Origin: Rhodoferax sp. OV413
Lineage (GTDB): Bacteria > Pseudomonadota > Gammaproteobacteria > Burkholderiales > Burkholderiaceae_C
DNA: 64,000 bases
Direction: 5' to 3'
NCBI GenBank assembly: GCA_945861785.1
Contig: CAMAWD010000002.1
Coordinates: 124,001-188,000, forward strand
Shown: positions 21,666-30,283 of the stretch, one piece after another
How the letters are laid out: every line of letters starts with the position of its first letter
Position numbering within the stretch: the stretch's first letter is position 1
The notes under the pieces: generated by a model
Seen by the model: the letters and a program-made list of their open reading frames with translations, nothing else
Database searches by the model: none
What the model was told of the DNA's origin: nothing
Position numbers and translations under genes: made by a program

Positions 21666-24104
21666 TCAGGCCCCGTCCGGCGCGATGACCGCAATCTGCT
21701 GCCCCATCTTGACCACCGCGCCCTCCTCCTGCAGCAACTGGACGAGTTTGCCGCTGCACGGCGCCTCGACCTCGACCACCGCCTTGTCGGTCTCGATCTC
21801 CACCACCAGCTCGCCGGCGCTCACCCTCTCGCCGAGCTTCTTGACCCAGCGCACCAGCTTGCCCTCGCTCACCGTCAGGTCGCCAAACGGCATCATCAGG
21901 GGTTCGCCGTGTGCCAGTGGCGGCGCGTTGCTGGCGGCGGCTGGGTTGGCGGGCTGCCGCTCAACAGGCGCCGGCGCAGCGCTTTGCGCGTGGGCCGTGG
22001 CTGGCTGGGCCGGCACGGCCACCGGCACCGCTGCCGCACCGCTGCGCGCCCTTCGGGGCGGCCGCGCCTCACCGGCAATCACCTGCAAGCTGGCGGCAAC
22101 AATCGATTCGACGCTGATGCGCATGGCGCGCTCCAGCGCGGGCGCAAACGGGTGGCTCATCGTGTCGGTGTGCAGGCGCGCGACCGGGGCGTCGAGGTAG
22201 TCGAATGCCAGCTCATTCATGGCCTGACCGAGTTCGGCGCCCACTCCGCACATGGCCCAGCCCTCGTCAGCGACCAGCAAGCGGCCGGTCTTGCGCACGC
22301 TGGCTGCCACCGTGTCGACATCCAGCGGCTGGATCGTGCGCAGGTCGATCACCTCGCATGACACACCCTGATCCTGCAGCGCCTGCGCCGCCTGCATGGC
22401 CAGATGCACGATCTGCCCGGCGCTGGCAATCGTCAGATCGGTTCCGGTTCGGGCGATGCGCGCCACGCCAAACGGCACCAGATGCTCACCCGTGGGCACC
22501 TCGCCCTTGGTCGCAAACAGCGCCTTGGTCTCCAGCATCAGCACCGGGTCCCCGGCGCGCAAGGCGGTCTTCATCAGGCCCTTGGCATCGGCCGGTGTGG
22601 ACGGCACGCAGACGATGAGACCCGGCACATGGGCCCACATCGGGTGGTACATGCCGCTGTGGTGGGGCCCGGCAGAGCGCACCATGCCGGCGCCGGCACG
22701 AATCACCACCGGCGCCTGCATCTGGCCGTTGCTCATGTAACGCAGTTTTGCCGCCTGCAACACGATCTGCCCGGCCGCCTCGAAAAGGAAATCGGCAAAC
22801 ATCAGGTCGGCCACGCAGCGCGCTCCGGTGGCCGAGGCGCCAAGGGCGGCGCCGGTGAAACCCAGCTCGGAGATCGGTGTGTCGACCATGCGCTGGGCGC
22901 CGAACTCCTGGTACAGGCCCTTGGTGTGCGCAAAGGTGCCGCCGCGCTCTCCCGTGCCTTCACCAAAATACATGATCAGCGGATCACGCCGCATTTCCTC
23001 GGCCAGGCCGTCGCGCACGGCATCGAGCCAACTGGTGGTGACCGTCATGGGGTCGGCCTCCACCGTGCGCAGTGCCGAAGGCGGATTGATCGGATCGGCG
23101 TAGATGTGTTGCGCCACGGTGGCCGGATCCGGCTCGGGCGAATTGCGCGCGAATTCGATGGCGTGTTGCACCTGGGCCTTGACGCGCTCCTCGATCGCGT
23201 CGATCTGGGCCTGGCTGGCCAGTTGTCGTCCGGGCAAGTACTGCTCTCGAACCATGCGGATGGGGTCGCGTTTGGCCCAGGAGTCGACTTCTTCCTGGGT
23301 GCGGTAGTTGCCCACCACCGAGTCGCCTTCGTGGTGCGCCACCACACGGTAGGTCTTGACCTCGATCAGCGTGGGGCCCTCGCCGCTGCGGGCACGGCGT
23401 GTAGCCTCCTGCATCACCAGCCAGACCGCCAGCAGGTCGTTGCCATCAACCGCCACACCGGGTATTCCGTAGGCCGCCGCGCGGGTGGCGATCTCCGGGT
23501 TCAGCGTGGCACTCGACAGCGCGGTCGCGGTGGCATACAGATTGTTTTCGCAGACAAACACCACTGGCGCGCGTTGCACACCGGCAAAATTGAGCGATTC
23601 ATGAAACGCCGCATGGTTGGTGGCACCGTCACCGAAGAAAGCCACGCCGATGTCGTCGGTGCCACGGGCCCTGGCGCTCAAGCCGGCGCCCACAGCAGAA
23701 GGCAAGCCGCCCCCGACCAGTCCGTTGGTGCCGAACAAGCCGCAGGACGGGTCGTACAAATGCATGGTGCCGCCGCGCCCGCCGCAACAGCCGTCGCGCT
23801 TGCCGTACAGCTCGGCCATCAGCGTGTCGGGCGACATGCCCTTGGCCAACGCGTGGCCGTGGCCGCGGTGGGTGCTGGTGATCCAGTCGGTCTTGCGCAG
23901 GTGGGCGCAGATGCCCACGCCCGAGGCTTCCTGCCCGATGTACAGGTGCAGAAAGCCTGGCGTCTCGCCTTTGCGGCATGCGACTTGCGCCGCCAGTTCG
24001 AAGCGGCGCAGCAGCAGCATCTGCTCGTACAGGCGCAGCAGTTCTTCGCTTGTCATGCCGGGCGGCAACTCCCGGATTTCCGGGGCGGTAGGGGTGTCGT
24101 TCAA
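21666..24104 (-). CDS. fused 2-oxo acid dehydrogenase E1 alpha - E1 beta - lipoyl domain protein
   Basis: E1 alpha (GDGATNHAAFHESLNFAGVQRAPVVFVCENNLYA), E1 beta (MTVTTSWLDAVRDGLAEEMRRDPLIMYFGEGTGERGGTFAHTKGL), C-terminal lipoyl-like VSAGELVVEIETDKAVVEVEAPCSGKLVQLL; probable TTG start with GGAG upstream. Confidence 0.85.
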   Translation of the reverse strand: MNDTPTAPEIRELPPGMTSEELLRLYEQMLLLRRFELAAQVACRKGETPGFLHLYIGQEASGVGICAHLRKTDWITSTHRGHGHALAKGMSPDTLMAELYGKRDGCCGGRGGTMHLYDPSCGLFGTNGLVGGGLPSAVGAGLSARARGTDDIGVAFFGDGATNHAAFHESLNFAGVQRAPVVFVCENNLYATATALSSATLNPEIATRAAAYGIPGVAVDGNDLLAVWLVMQEATRRARSGEGPTLIEVKTYRVVAHHEGDSVVGNYRTQEEVDSWAKRDPIRMVREQYLPGRQLASQAQIDAIEERVKAQVQHAIEFARNSPEPDPATVAQHIYADPINPPSALRTVEADPMTVTTSWLDAVRDGLAEEMRRDPLIMYFGEGTGERGGTFAHTKGLYQEFGAQRMVDTPISELGFTGAALGASATGARCVADLMFADFLFEAAGQIVLQAAKLRYMSNGQMQAPVVIRAGAGMVRSAGPHHSGMYHPMWAHVPGLIVCVPSTPADAKGLMKTALRAGDPVLMLETKALFATKGEVPTGEHLVPFGVARIARTGTDLTIASAGQIVHLAMQAAQALQDQGVSCEVIDLRTIQPLDVDTVAASVRKTGRLLVADEGWAMCGVGAELGQAMNELAFDYLDAPVARLHTDTMSHPFAPALERAMRISVESIVAASLQVIAGEARPPRRARSGAAAVPVAVPAQPATAHAQSAAPAPVERQPANPAAASNAPPLAHGEPLMMPFGDLTVSEGKLVRWVKKLGERVSAGELVVEIETDKAVVEVEAPCSGKLVQLLQEEGAVVKMGQQIAVIAPDGA

Positions 24105-24118
24105 GGGGTACTCCAGGT

Positions 24119-24904
24119 TCAGAAATCGCGCGAGAAGCCCGCTGTCCAGCCGCCGTCCACTGTCAGCACATGACCGGTGATGTAAGAGCTTTCTGGCGCG
24201 GCCAGGAACAACACGGCGTTGGCCATTTCCTGCGTGGTGCCGGGGCGCCCCAGCGGGATGTGGGACATCAGCTTGGTGTGCAGGTCCAGCGCTTCGCTGC
24301 CGGCGTCGTGGATCCACTTTTCCCAGCCTTTTGTCTGGGTCGAGCCGGGCGCCACCGCGTTCACCAGGATGCCATGCGGGGCGAGTTCCAGCGCCATCGC
24401 CTTGGTCAGGTTGACCACGCCGGCCTTGGCCGCGATGTAGGAGCTTTGCAACCGCGCCGGCACCAGCCCGAGCACCGAGGCGATGTTGATCACCCGCCCG
24501 GACTTCTGGGCCTTCATGGCACGCGACACTTCACGGCTCACCAGGAACAGCCCGGTCAGGTCGATCTTGAGCAGCGCGTCCCAGGCTTGCAGGCTGAATT
24601 CGTCGATGGTCTTGCGCTCGGCCGCAGGCACGCCGATGCCGGCGTTGTTGACGAGAATGTCGATGCGGCCACATTCGCGCAACACACGGGCCACGCCAGC
24701 GGCCACATCGGCCGGATCGGACACGTCCAGGGCGAAGCCCGAGTTGCCGCCGCCTGCCTGGGCCGCCGCCTGTGCGGACTGCGCATTGACGTCGGTATAG
24801 ACCACCTGCGCTCCGTTGCGCCCCAGCGTGTCGGCAATCGCCTGGCCGATACCCTGCCCCGCCCCGGTGACGAGGGCGACCTTGCCGTCGAGTTCGACTT
24901 TCAT
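24119..24904 (-). CDS. SDR family NAD(P)-dependent oxidoreductase
   Basis: VALVTGAGQGIGQAIADTLGRNGAQVVYTD, NNAG, SSYIAAKAGVVNLTKAMALELAPHGILVNAVAPG. Confidence 0.93.
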   Translation of the reverse strand: MKVELDGKVALVTGAGQGIGQAIADTLGRNGAQVVYTDVNAQSAQAAAQAGGGNSGFALDVSDPADVAAGVARVLRECGRIDILVNNAGIGVPAAERKTIDEFSLQAWDALLKIDLTGLFLVSREVSRAMKAQKSGRVINIASVLGLVPARLQSSYIAAKAGVVNLTKAMALELAPHGILVNAVAPGSTQTKGWEKWIHDAGSEALDLHTKLMSHIPLGRPGTTQEMANAVLFLAAPESSYITGHVLTVDGGWTAGFSRDF

Positions 24905-24985
24905 CAGCGAATACCTCCTGCTTGGATTGTTGTTCTGGCTGTCGCGTTGCGGTCACTTCCACCGCGTGTGTGGCGGACTGCATAT

Positions 24986-25020
24986 CTGCTTAATTATTAT
25001 AATAGCATACAAATAAGCAG
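24986..25020. promoter_or_regulatory. inverted repeat in AT-rich promoter region upstream of the SDR operon (candidate operator)
   Basis: CTGCTTA (24986-24992) / TAAGCAG (25014-25020), extending to CTGCTTAATT vs CTGCTTATTT (9/10), flanking AATTATTATAATAG; strongly AT-rich against local GC. Confidence 0.5.
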
Positions 25021-25185
25021 CCGCAACACCCAAGCCTACACCCAAGCTTCCACATGCCGACCCGATGGGCTCAGAAATACACCCGCATCCTCGTCGCCGG
25101 AGGCTGCCGGCCATCAGCCCGGCTCCATGCTATTCTTACCAAACAGTAAGAAATTGCGCCTCCCAATGCACAACCGGAGTCTGCC

Positions 25186-25458
25186 ATGCAAGCCACCCTC
25201 TCTTCGAAATCACAAGTCACCTTGCCAAAGGCCCTGCAACAGTGGCTTGGTGTTCGAAAAGGGGACAAGCTGCAGTTCATTCTGGAAGAAGGTGGGGCCA
25301 GGGTGCAAAAGGTATCCAGGGGCTCTTTTGAAGGTTTGATCGGTTTGCTGCCACCCCCGGCCAAAGCCCATAGCGTGGAAGAAATGAACCAGTCTATCGG
25401 CCAGGCATTGGCAGAAAAGCATGGGACGCCAAAACCGCGCAAGCGCAGAGCCGCATGA
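25186..25458 (+). CDS. AbrB/MazE/SpoVT-type DNA-binding protein (antitoxin-like)
   Basis: MQATLSSKSQVTLPKALQQWLGVRKGDKLQFILEEGGARVQKV: swapped-hairpin AbrB signature. Confidence 0.85.
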   Translation: MQATLSSKSQVTLPKALQQWLGVRKGDKLQFILEEGGARVQKVSRGSFEGLIGLLPPPAKAHSVEEMNQSIGQALAEKHGTPKPRKRRAA

Positions 25459-25838
25459 TCTCCCTGGATACCAACATCCTGGTGCAGACGGATTCCAGCA
25501 CCTCCGGCGCGCGCTTGGAAAATCTGGTCGCCAGCCACCTGCTGAAACACGCTCAATTCATGAGCGACAGCGACGGCACACCCATCGCGCTTCACTACCT
25601 CAAGGCCACCAGTGGCAAGGAAATCGACTTTGTGTTGGCCAACGACAAAGGGGAGCCAACCCATTTCATTGAAGTCAAGCTGAGTGATGCGGTGCCTGGT
25701 TTTGCAATTCGCGAGTTACAGCAAACCCACCCCCAGGCCAAGGCCGTTCAGTTGGTTATGCGAGCGCCGCACAGAATTGACTCCCAGGGTGTCCAAGTGC
25801 GGCCTGCGGCAAAGTGGTTGGCGGATTTGGCAGCCTGA
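25455..25838 (+). CDS. chimeric ORF: PIN-toxin-like N-terminal stub joined to a DUF4143/PD-(D/E)XK-like C-terminal domain
   Basis: Begins MISLDTNILVQ (VapC/PIN N-terminus), then GARLENLVASHLLKHAQF...LHYLKATSGKEIDFVLANDKGEPTHFIEVKLSD, resembling the C-terminus of AAA ATPase-DUF4143 proteins; ATGA coupling to the AbrB gene. Confidence 0.7.
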   Translation: MISLDTNILVQTDSSTSGARLENLVASHLLKHAQFMSDSDGTPIALHYLKATSGKEIDFVLANDKGEPTHFIEVKLSDAVPGFAIRELQQTHPQAKAVQLVMRAPHRIDSQGVQVRPAAKWLADLAA

Positions 25839-26158
25839 ACGCGCCAGAGGAATTTTGGCTGGGCTAACGACATGTGAACCAAGGGTGCTGGGCAAGACGT
25901 GTTGCGCAGACAGGGGATCCAGCAGCGCGCTGATTCTTTTTATCAATGACGCTTTGCCACTGAAAAAGATCGACTTGTTCGATGCGAGGCGGCGCTCCGG
26001 GCAAGTTCTGGCCTCTGCCATTGCCCAGGCCGACGCCGTGCTCCGCAGCGACGCGCTGCAAAATACCAAGCCGGCGCCCCGCAGCAACGGTGCGCCGGCC
26101 ACAAGGCGGTGCACCGATCGCGCCCGTGACGGCCCAGCGGCAGCAACGAGGAGCAGTG

Positions 26159-27151
26159 ATGAAGGTACTTGTTTTCGGTGGAACCCGCTTCATGGGCCGC
26201 TACGTCGCGCAGGCCCTTCTCGATGCGGGGTGGGAGGTGACGGTGGCCAATCGCGGCACCCGCTCAGCGATGCCTGCGGTCGAGTCGGTATGCTGCGACC
26301 GCTCCGTGCCCGGGGCCATCGACGTCTTTCGCGGCCGCAAGTTCGACGCAGTGATCGATTTCTCGGCCTATCCGTCAAGCTGGGTGGCGCAGGCCGGGGC
26401 TTTGTTTGCCGGCAACATCTCGCGCTACATCTTCATCTCGAGCTCCGCGGTCTACTCCGAGAGCCAGCGTTTTCCGGTGACGGAGGATTTTCCGCTCGGG
26501 CCACCCCACCCGCACCAGCAGTACGCGGCCGAGAAGATCCGCTCCGAGCGGCTGCTGGTCGGGTTCAGCCAACAAGGCGCGTTTCAAACCGTGTCGTGCC
26601 GGCTGCCCTTCGTGCTGGGCCCGGAGAACTATGAAGACCGTGAGTCGTTCGCCTTCAGCCGGCTGCTGGCCGGCGCCCCGATCCTGCTGACCAACGGCGG
26701 CAATGCGATTCATTCGTTCGTCTATGCCGGCGACGTGGCGCAGGCCCTGATCGCACTGCTGCAAGCCGACGACAAGGTGGATCGGCAGGCGTTCAATATC
26801 GCGATCGCACAGGCCACCACCAGCCGGGGCTTCATCGAGGCCTGCGCCACGGTTGCCGGGAAAGAGCCGATGTTGCGCTCCATACCCTTGGGCGACCTGG
26901 GCTTTGACCAGCAGGATTTCGACCTCAAGAATCTGACCTTCCCGTTCCCGCATTTCAACTTCTACGTGGGCTCCGACAAGCTGCGAAAGTTCACGGGTTT
27001 CGAGCCCAGGTTCTCTCTGCCGCAAATGCTGCAGGTGTATTACGACTGGTGGATCGGGCGCGGCGATCTCCGGCCCGCAGCCTATGCAAGGGAACAAGCG
27101 GCTCTGCGCCGACTCGAGGCCAGTTACAACAGGTCGTTCGGCGCGTCGTAG
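26159..27151 (+). CDS. NAD-dependent epimerase/dehydratase family protein
   Basis: MKVLVFGGTRFMGRYVAQALLDAGWEVTVANRG, YIFISSSAVYSESQ, HPHQQYAAEKIRSERLL. Confidence 0.88.
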   Translation: MKVLVFGGTRFMGRYVAQALLDAGWEVTVANRGTRSAMPAVESVCCDRSVPGAIDVFRGRKFDAVIDFSAYPSSWVAQAGALFAGNISRYIFISSSAVYSESQRFPVTEDFPLGPPHPHQQYAAEKIRSERLLVGFSQQGAFQTVSCRLPFVLGPENYEDRESFAFSRLLAGAPILLTNGGNAIHSFVYAGDVAQALIALLQADDKVDRQAFNIAIAQATTSRGFIEACATVAGKEPMLRSIPLGDLGFDQQDFDLKNLTFPFPHFNFYVGSDKLRKFTGFEPRFSLPQMLQVYYDWWIGRGDLRPAAYAREQAALRRLEASYNRSFGAS

Positions 27152-27945
27152 GTGATGCTGAACTGGTCGCCACGGTTCTTGGACAGCGTCAGTTCCACAG
27201 GCTCGCCGGTGCTTGAAAAATACAGCATCTCGGTCGCAAGGATCGGCCCGCCCACCACATAGCCCAGCGCAAACGCCAGCGGTTCGTCGGCGATTTCGGC
27301 CCGCACACGGATCTGGGCACGCGACAACTGGATGCCCAGGTGCCGCTGCACCGCACGGAACACCACCACGTCGTCGAAGTCGGCGCGTTTCAGGCGGCTG
27401 CCAATGGCCGGCGGGAAGTAGAACGTCGTCTGGGTGATCGGGCGGTCCCGGACGAGCAGCACTGCCCGCAGGCAATGGCATGCGGTGCCGTCTGGCAGCA
27501 CCAGCAGTTCACAGGCCAGCGCCGAGCGCTCCTTGCGGTAACTCTTGATAACCAGGCGTCGGTCGACGCTGGATGCCGCGATGGCCGCAAAACTCTGGAA
27601 TTCCAATGGCTTGTTTCGCACAGCGGGCGTGGCAACGATCGCGGGCTTGGCGGTGCGTTTCTTGATCAGGCCTTCGCCCTCCAGGTCGCGCAGCGCCTGG
27701 CGCACGGTGATCAGGCTGACCCCGAAACGGCTGGCCAGATCGGCCTCGCGGGGCAGCGGGTGACCGGCTTGCAGCGCCCCCGCGTCGATCGGGGAACGCA
27801 GCCGTATGGCCAGTTGGCGGTACAAGGGCCCGTCGGAGCGCGTCAGGGGCTGTGGCTTGAATGCCGCCAGCGCTGCCTCTTGCAGGGCGGCTTCGTCCGC
27901 CGGGTCCTCGGTCGGGCTTTCGGCTGGTGCTGTGATAGGGAGCAT
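27124..27945 (-). CDS. GntR family transcriptional regulator (HutC/UTRA type)
   Basis: GPLYRQLAIRLRSPIDAGALQAGHPLPREADLASRFGVSLITVRQALRDLEGEGLIKKR; UTRA-like C-terminal domain; 3' end overlaps the convergent epimerase gene by ~28 bp. Confidence 0.92.
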   Translation of the reverse strand: MLPITAPAESPTEDPADEAALQEAALAAFKPQPLTRSDGPLYRQLAIRLRSPIDAGALQAGHPLPREADLASRFGVSLITVRQALRDLEGEGLIKKRTAKPAIVATPAVRNKPLEFQSFAAIAASSVDRRLVIKSYRKERSALACELLVLPDGTACHCLRAVLLVRDRPITQTTFYFPPAIGSRLKRADFDDVVVFRAVQRHLGIQLSRAQIRVRAEIADEPLAFALGYVVGGPILATEMLYFSSTGEPVELTLSKNRGDQFSITYDAPNDLL

Positions 27946-28006
27946 GGTGCGGTGCGCGTCGGCGCAATTGTGGGAACAAGCTCGACGATATCCGAACCGC
28001 GCCGCC

Positions 28007-28996
28007 TCAGGCCGGAACCCGCGCCTGCGTGACCCCATTGACGACATTGGGCGGCAGGCGCCCCAACACGGCTTCGAGCGCCCGCCGGGCGGCCCCTTCG
28101 CGCAGCGCCTTCACGGCGGTGGGACTGACCGAGGCGATGTGCGGCGCAATCACGACCTGCGCCAGGCTGCGCAGCGGGTGGTCGGCCGGCAGCGGCTCCG
28201 GGTCGAACACGTCGAGTGCGGCGCCACCGAGTTGGCCCTCGCGCAGCGCGTCGACCAGTGCGGTCGTGTCGACCAGGTCGCCGCGGGCCAGGTTGACCAG
28301 CAGCGCACCAGGTTTCATGCGCGCCAACAGCGCCGGGCCGATGATCCTGCGGGTGGCGGGGGTCGAGGGGCAATGCAGCGTCAGCACATCGGATTGCGCC
28401 GCCAGTGCCTCCAGGCTCGCTGGATGGGCGCCTGCGGCGGTGATGTCGGCAGCCGGGGCAATCGGGTCGTGCACCAGCACGCGGCATTTGAAGGCCAGCA
28501 GACGGCGCACGACCTCGCGCCCGATACGCCCGAACCCCAGCACGCCCACGGTCTGCTCGCGCAGCACCCGCATCCCGGTGACCGGAACGGCCAGGCGCCA
28601 CTGGCCGGCGCGCAGATCGGCGGTATGCGTCACCGTCTGGCGCGTCATGCTCAGGATGAAGGCCAGGGTGTGGTCCGCCACCTCGTCGATGCAGTAGTCG
28701 GGGATGTTCGCCACCGGGATGCCATGGGTTCGCGCGGCGTCGAGGTCGACGTTGTCCACGCCGATGCCGTAACGCACGATGGCGCGCGCACGCCCCATGC
28801 CGGCGATGACTGCTGCGTTGACCCGGGCGAACTGCGTGATCACGGCATCGGCGCTCGCGACAGCGGCGAGCAGTTCGGGCTCGGTGGTGCAGTGGTGGCC
28901 GATGAGCGTGCATCCCCCCTGCGCGAGGATGGCGGCTTCAAGGGCAAGGTCGGGGAAGGTGTAATCGGTGACGACGACGGTGGGGCGGGTGGTCAT
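28007..28996 (-). CDS. D-isomer-specific 2-hydroxyacid dehydrogenase
   Basis: QTVGVLGFGRIGREVVRRLLAFKCRVLVHDP, LVNLARGDLVDTTALVDAL, GAALDVFDPEPLPADHPL. Confidence 0.93.
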   Translation of the reverse strand: MTTRPTVVVTDYTFPDLALEAAILAQGGCTLIGHHCTTEPELLAAVASADAVITQFARVNAAVIAGMGRARAIVRYGIGVDNVDLDAARTHGIPVANIPDYCIDEVADHTLAFILSMTRQTVTHTADLRAGQWRLAVPVTGMRVLREQTVGVLGFGRIGREVVRRLLAFKCRVLVHDPIAPAADITAAGAHPASLEALAAQSDVLTLHCPSTPATRRIIGPALLARMKPGALLVNLARGDLVDTTALVDALREGQLGGAALDVFDPEPLPADHPLRSLAQVVIAPHIASVSPTAVKALREGAARRALEAVLGRLPPNVVNGVTQARVPA

Positions 28997-30168
28997 GGCG
29001 GGTTTGTCTCCGTTGGGTGTCCGAGGCGTTTCTCCCAGCCGTCCTGGAAGATGTTCAAGTAGGCTTTGGGGTCATACGGGTGGGCGCGGGCCACCTCCAT
29101 GTTGAGGTCCAGTCCCAGACCAGGGGCGTCGGGCAGCGACAGATGCCCGGTGGCAGGGTCCAGCGAAGGGTGCCAGGTGACGAGATCACGCACCCAGGGC
29201 TCGTTGAACGCGTCGAAGTGTTCCTGGATCAGAAAGTTGGGCACACATGCAGCCAGTTGGAGGCACACTGCAGTCGCCACCGGGCCGCCACTCTGGTGCG
29301 GGGCGATCCAGCTGCCGTGGGCCAGGGCCAGATGGGCCACTGCCAGCGTGTTGGTGATGCCGCCCAGCGACATCGGCTCGGGCTGGAAGATATTCACCCC
29401 ACCCCCCGCGGCCAGGGTGTAGAACTGCCCGATGGTGTCGTACATCTCGCCGGTGGCGACTCGGATCGGGCATTGCAGCGCGACTGCATTCGCGGGTTGT
29501 TCGCGTTCACGCGTGGTGGGCTCCTCCCACCAGTACAGGTCCAGCGGCGCAAGCTTGCGGGCGGCGCGCAGGGAATCGGCCTCGGTGAAACGCGCATGCA
29601 CGTCGATCAGGATGCGCAAGGACGGGCCGAACCGCTGGCGCAGCGCGTGCACAATGTCGTAGGCCAGTTGCAGCTCCGCGTCATCGATAAAGCCCTGTGC
29701 CGTGCCAAACGGGTCGAGCTTCAACGCTTGGAACCCCATCGCCACAACCTTCTCTGCCGCCGCCACGAAATGCTCCGGCGTGCGCTCGGTGCGGTACCAG
29801 CCATTGGCATACGCCGCCACAGTGTCACGCACGCGGCCCCCAAGCAGCTGGTGGATCGGCACACCCAGTGACTTGCCCAGGATGTCCCAGCACGCCACTT
29901 CGATCGCCGCCACGGCCGTGCGGTGGATATGCCCGCCATCGAGTGACACACTGTCCATCAGGTGTTTGGACAGCCGGTTGACCTGGCGCGGATCGCGGCC
30001 TATGGCCAGGTGTTCGAGCTCGCGCACCGCCGCTTCGGTCGTGCGGATGAAGCCGTTCAACGTACCTTCACCAATACCGTGAATGCCGGCATCGGTATGC
30101 ACCCTGAGCAGCAGCCAGTTCTTCCAGCCGGCACCCACGGTGCAGGTCTCGATCGCGGTGATTTTCAC
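28993..30168 (-). CDS. mandelate racemase / muconate lactonizing (enolase superfamily) enzyme, copy 2
   Basis: MKITAIETCTVGAGWKNWLLLRVHTDAGIHGIGEGTLNG, AIEVACWDILGKSLGVPIHQLLGG, FQALKLDPFG, LRILIDVHARF. Confidence 0.92.
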   Translation of the reverse strand: MKITAIETCTVGAGWKNWLLLRVHTDAGIHGIGEGTLNGFIRTTEAAVRELEHLAIGRDPRQVNRLSKHLMDSVSLDGGHIHRTAVAAIEVACWDILGKSLGVPIHQLLGGRVRDTVAAYANGWYRTERTPEHFVAAAEKVVAMGFQALKLDPFGTAQGFIDDAELQLAYDIVHALRQRFGPSLRILIDVHARFTEADSLRAARKLAPLDLYWWEEPTTREREQPANAVALQCPIRVATGEMYDTIGQFYTLAAGGGVNIFQPEPMSLGGITNTLAVAHLALAHGSWIAPHQSGGPVATAVCLQLAACVPNFLIQEHFDAFNEPWVRDLVTWHPSLDPATGHLSLPDAPGLGLDLNMEVARAHPYDPKAYLNIFQDGWEKRLGHPTETNPP

Positions 30169-30200
30169 GGTAGGTTGTTTCCGGGTCGTTTTGACCGAAT

Positions 30201-30220
30201 TATATTATTATAAGAATAAT
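30201..30220. promoter_or_regulatory. AT-rich promoter/operator candidate sharing ATTATTATAA with the SDR promoter
   Basis: TATATTATTATAAGAATAAT, 33 bp upstream of the copy 2 enolase-superfamily start; 10-mer ATTATTATAA also at 24993-25002. Confidence 0.4.
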
Positions 30221-30283
30221 GGGGCGACCGGTTCTTCAACAGTTCTTCGACTCGCCGGCCCCCTGGAACGCAAGGCTGGCGGC

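Noticed and set aside
22404-24173. 589-aa plus-strand ORF
   Set aside because: Antisense to the E1 fusion gene; phantom ORF from high GC at third positions.
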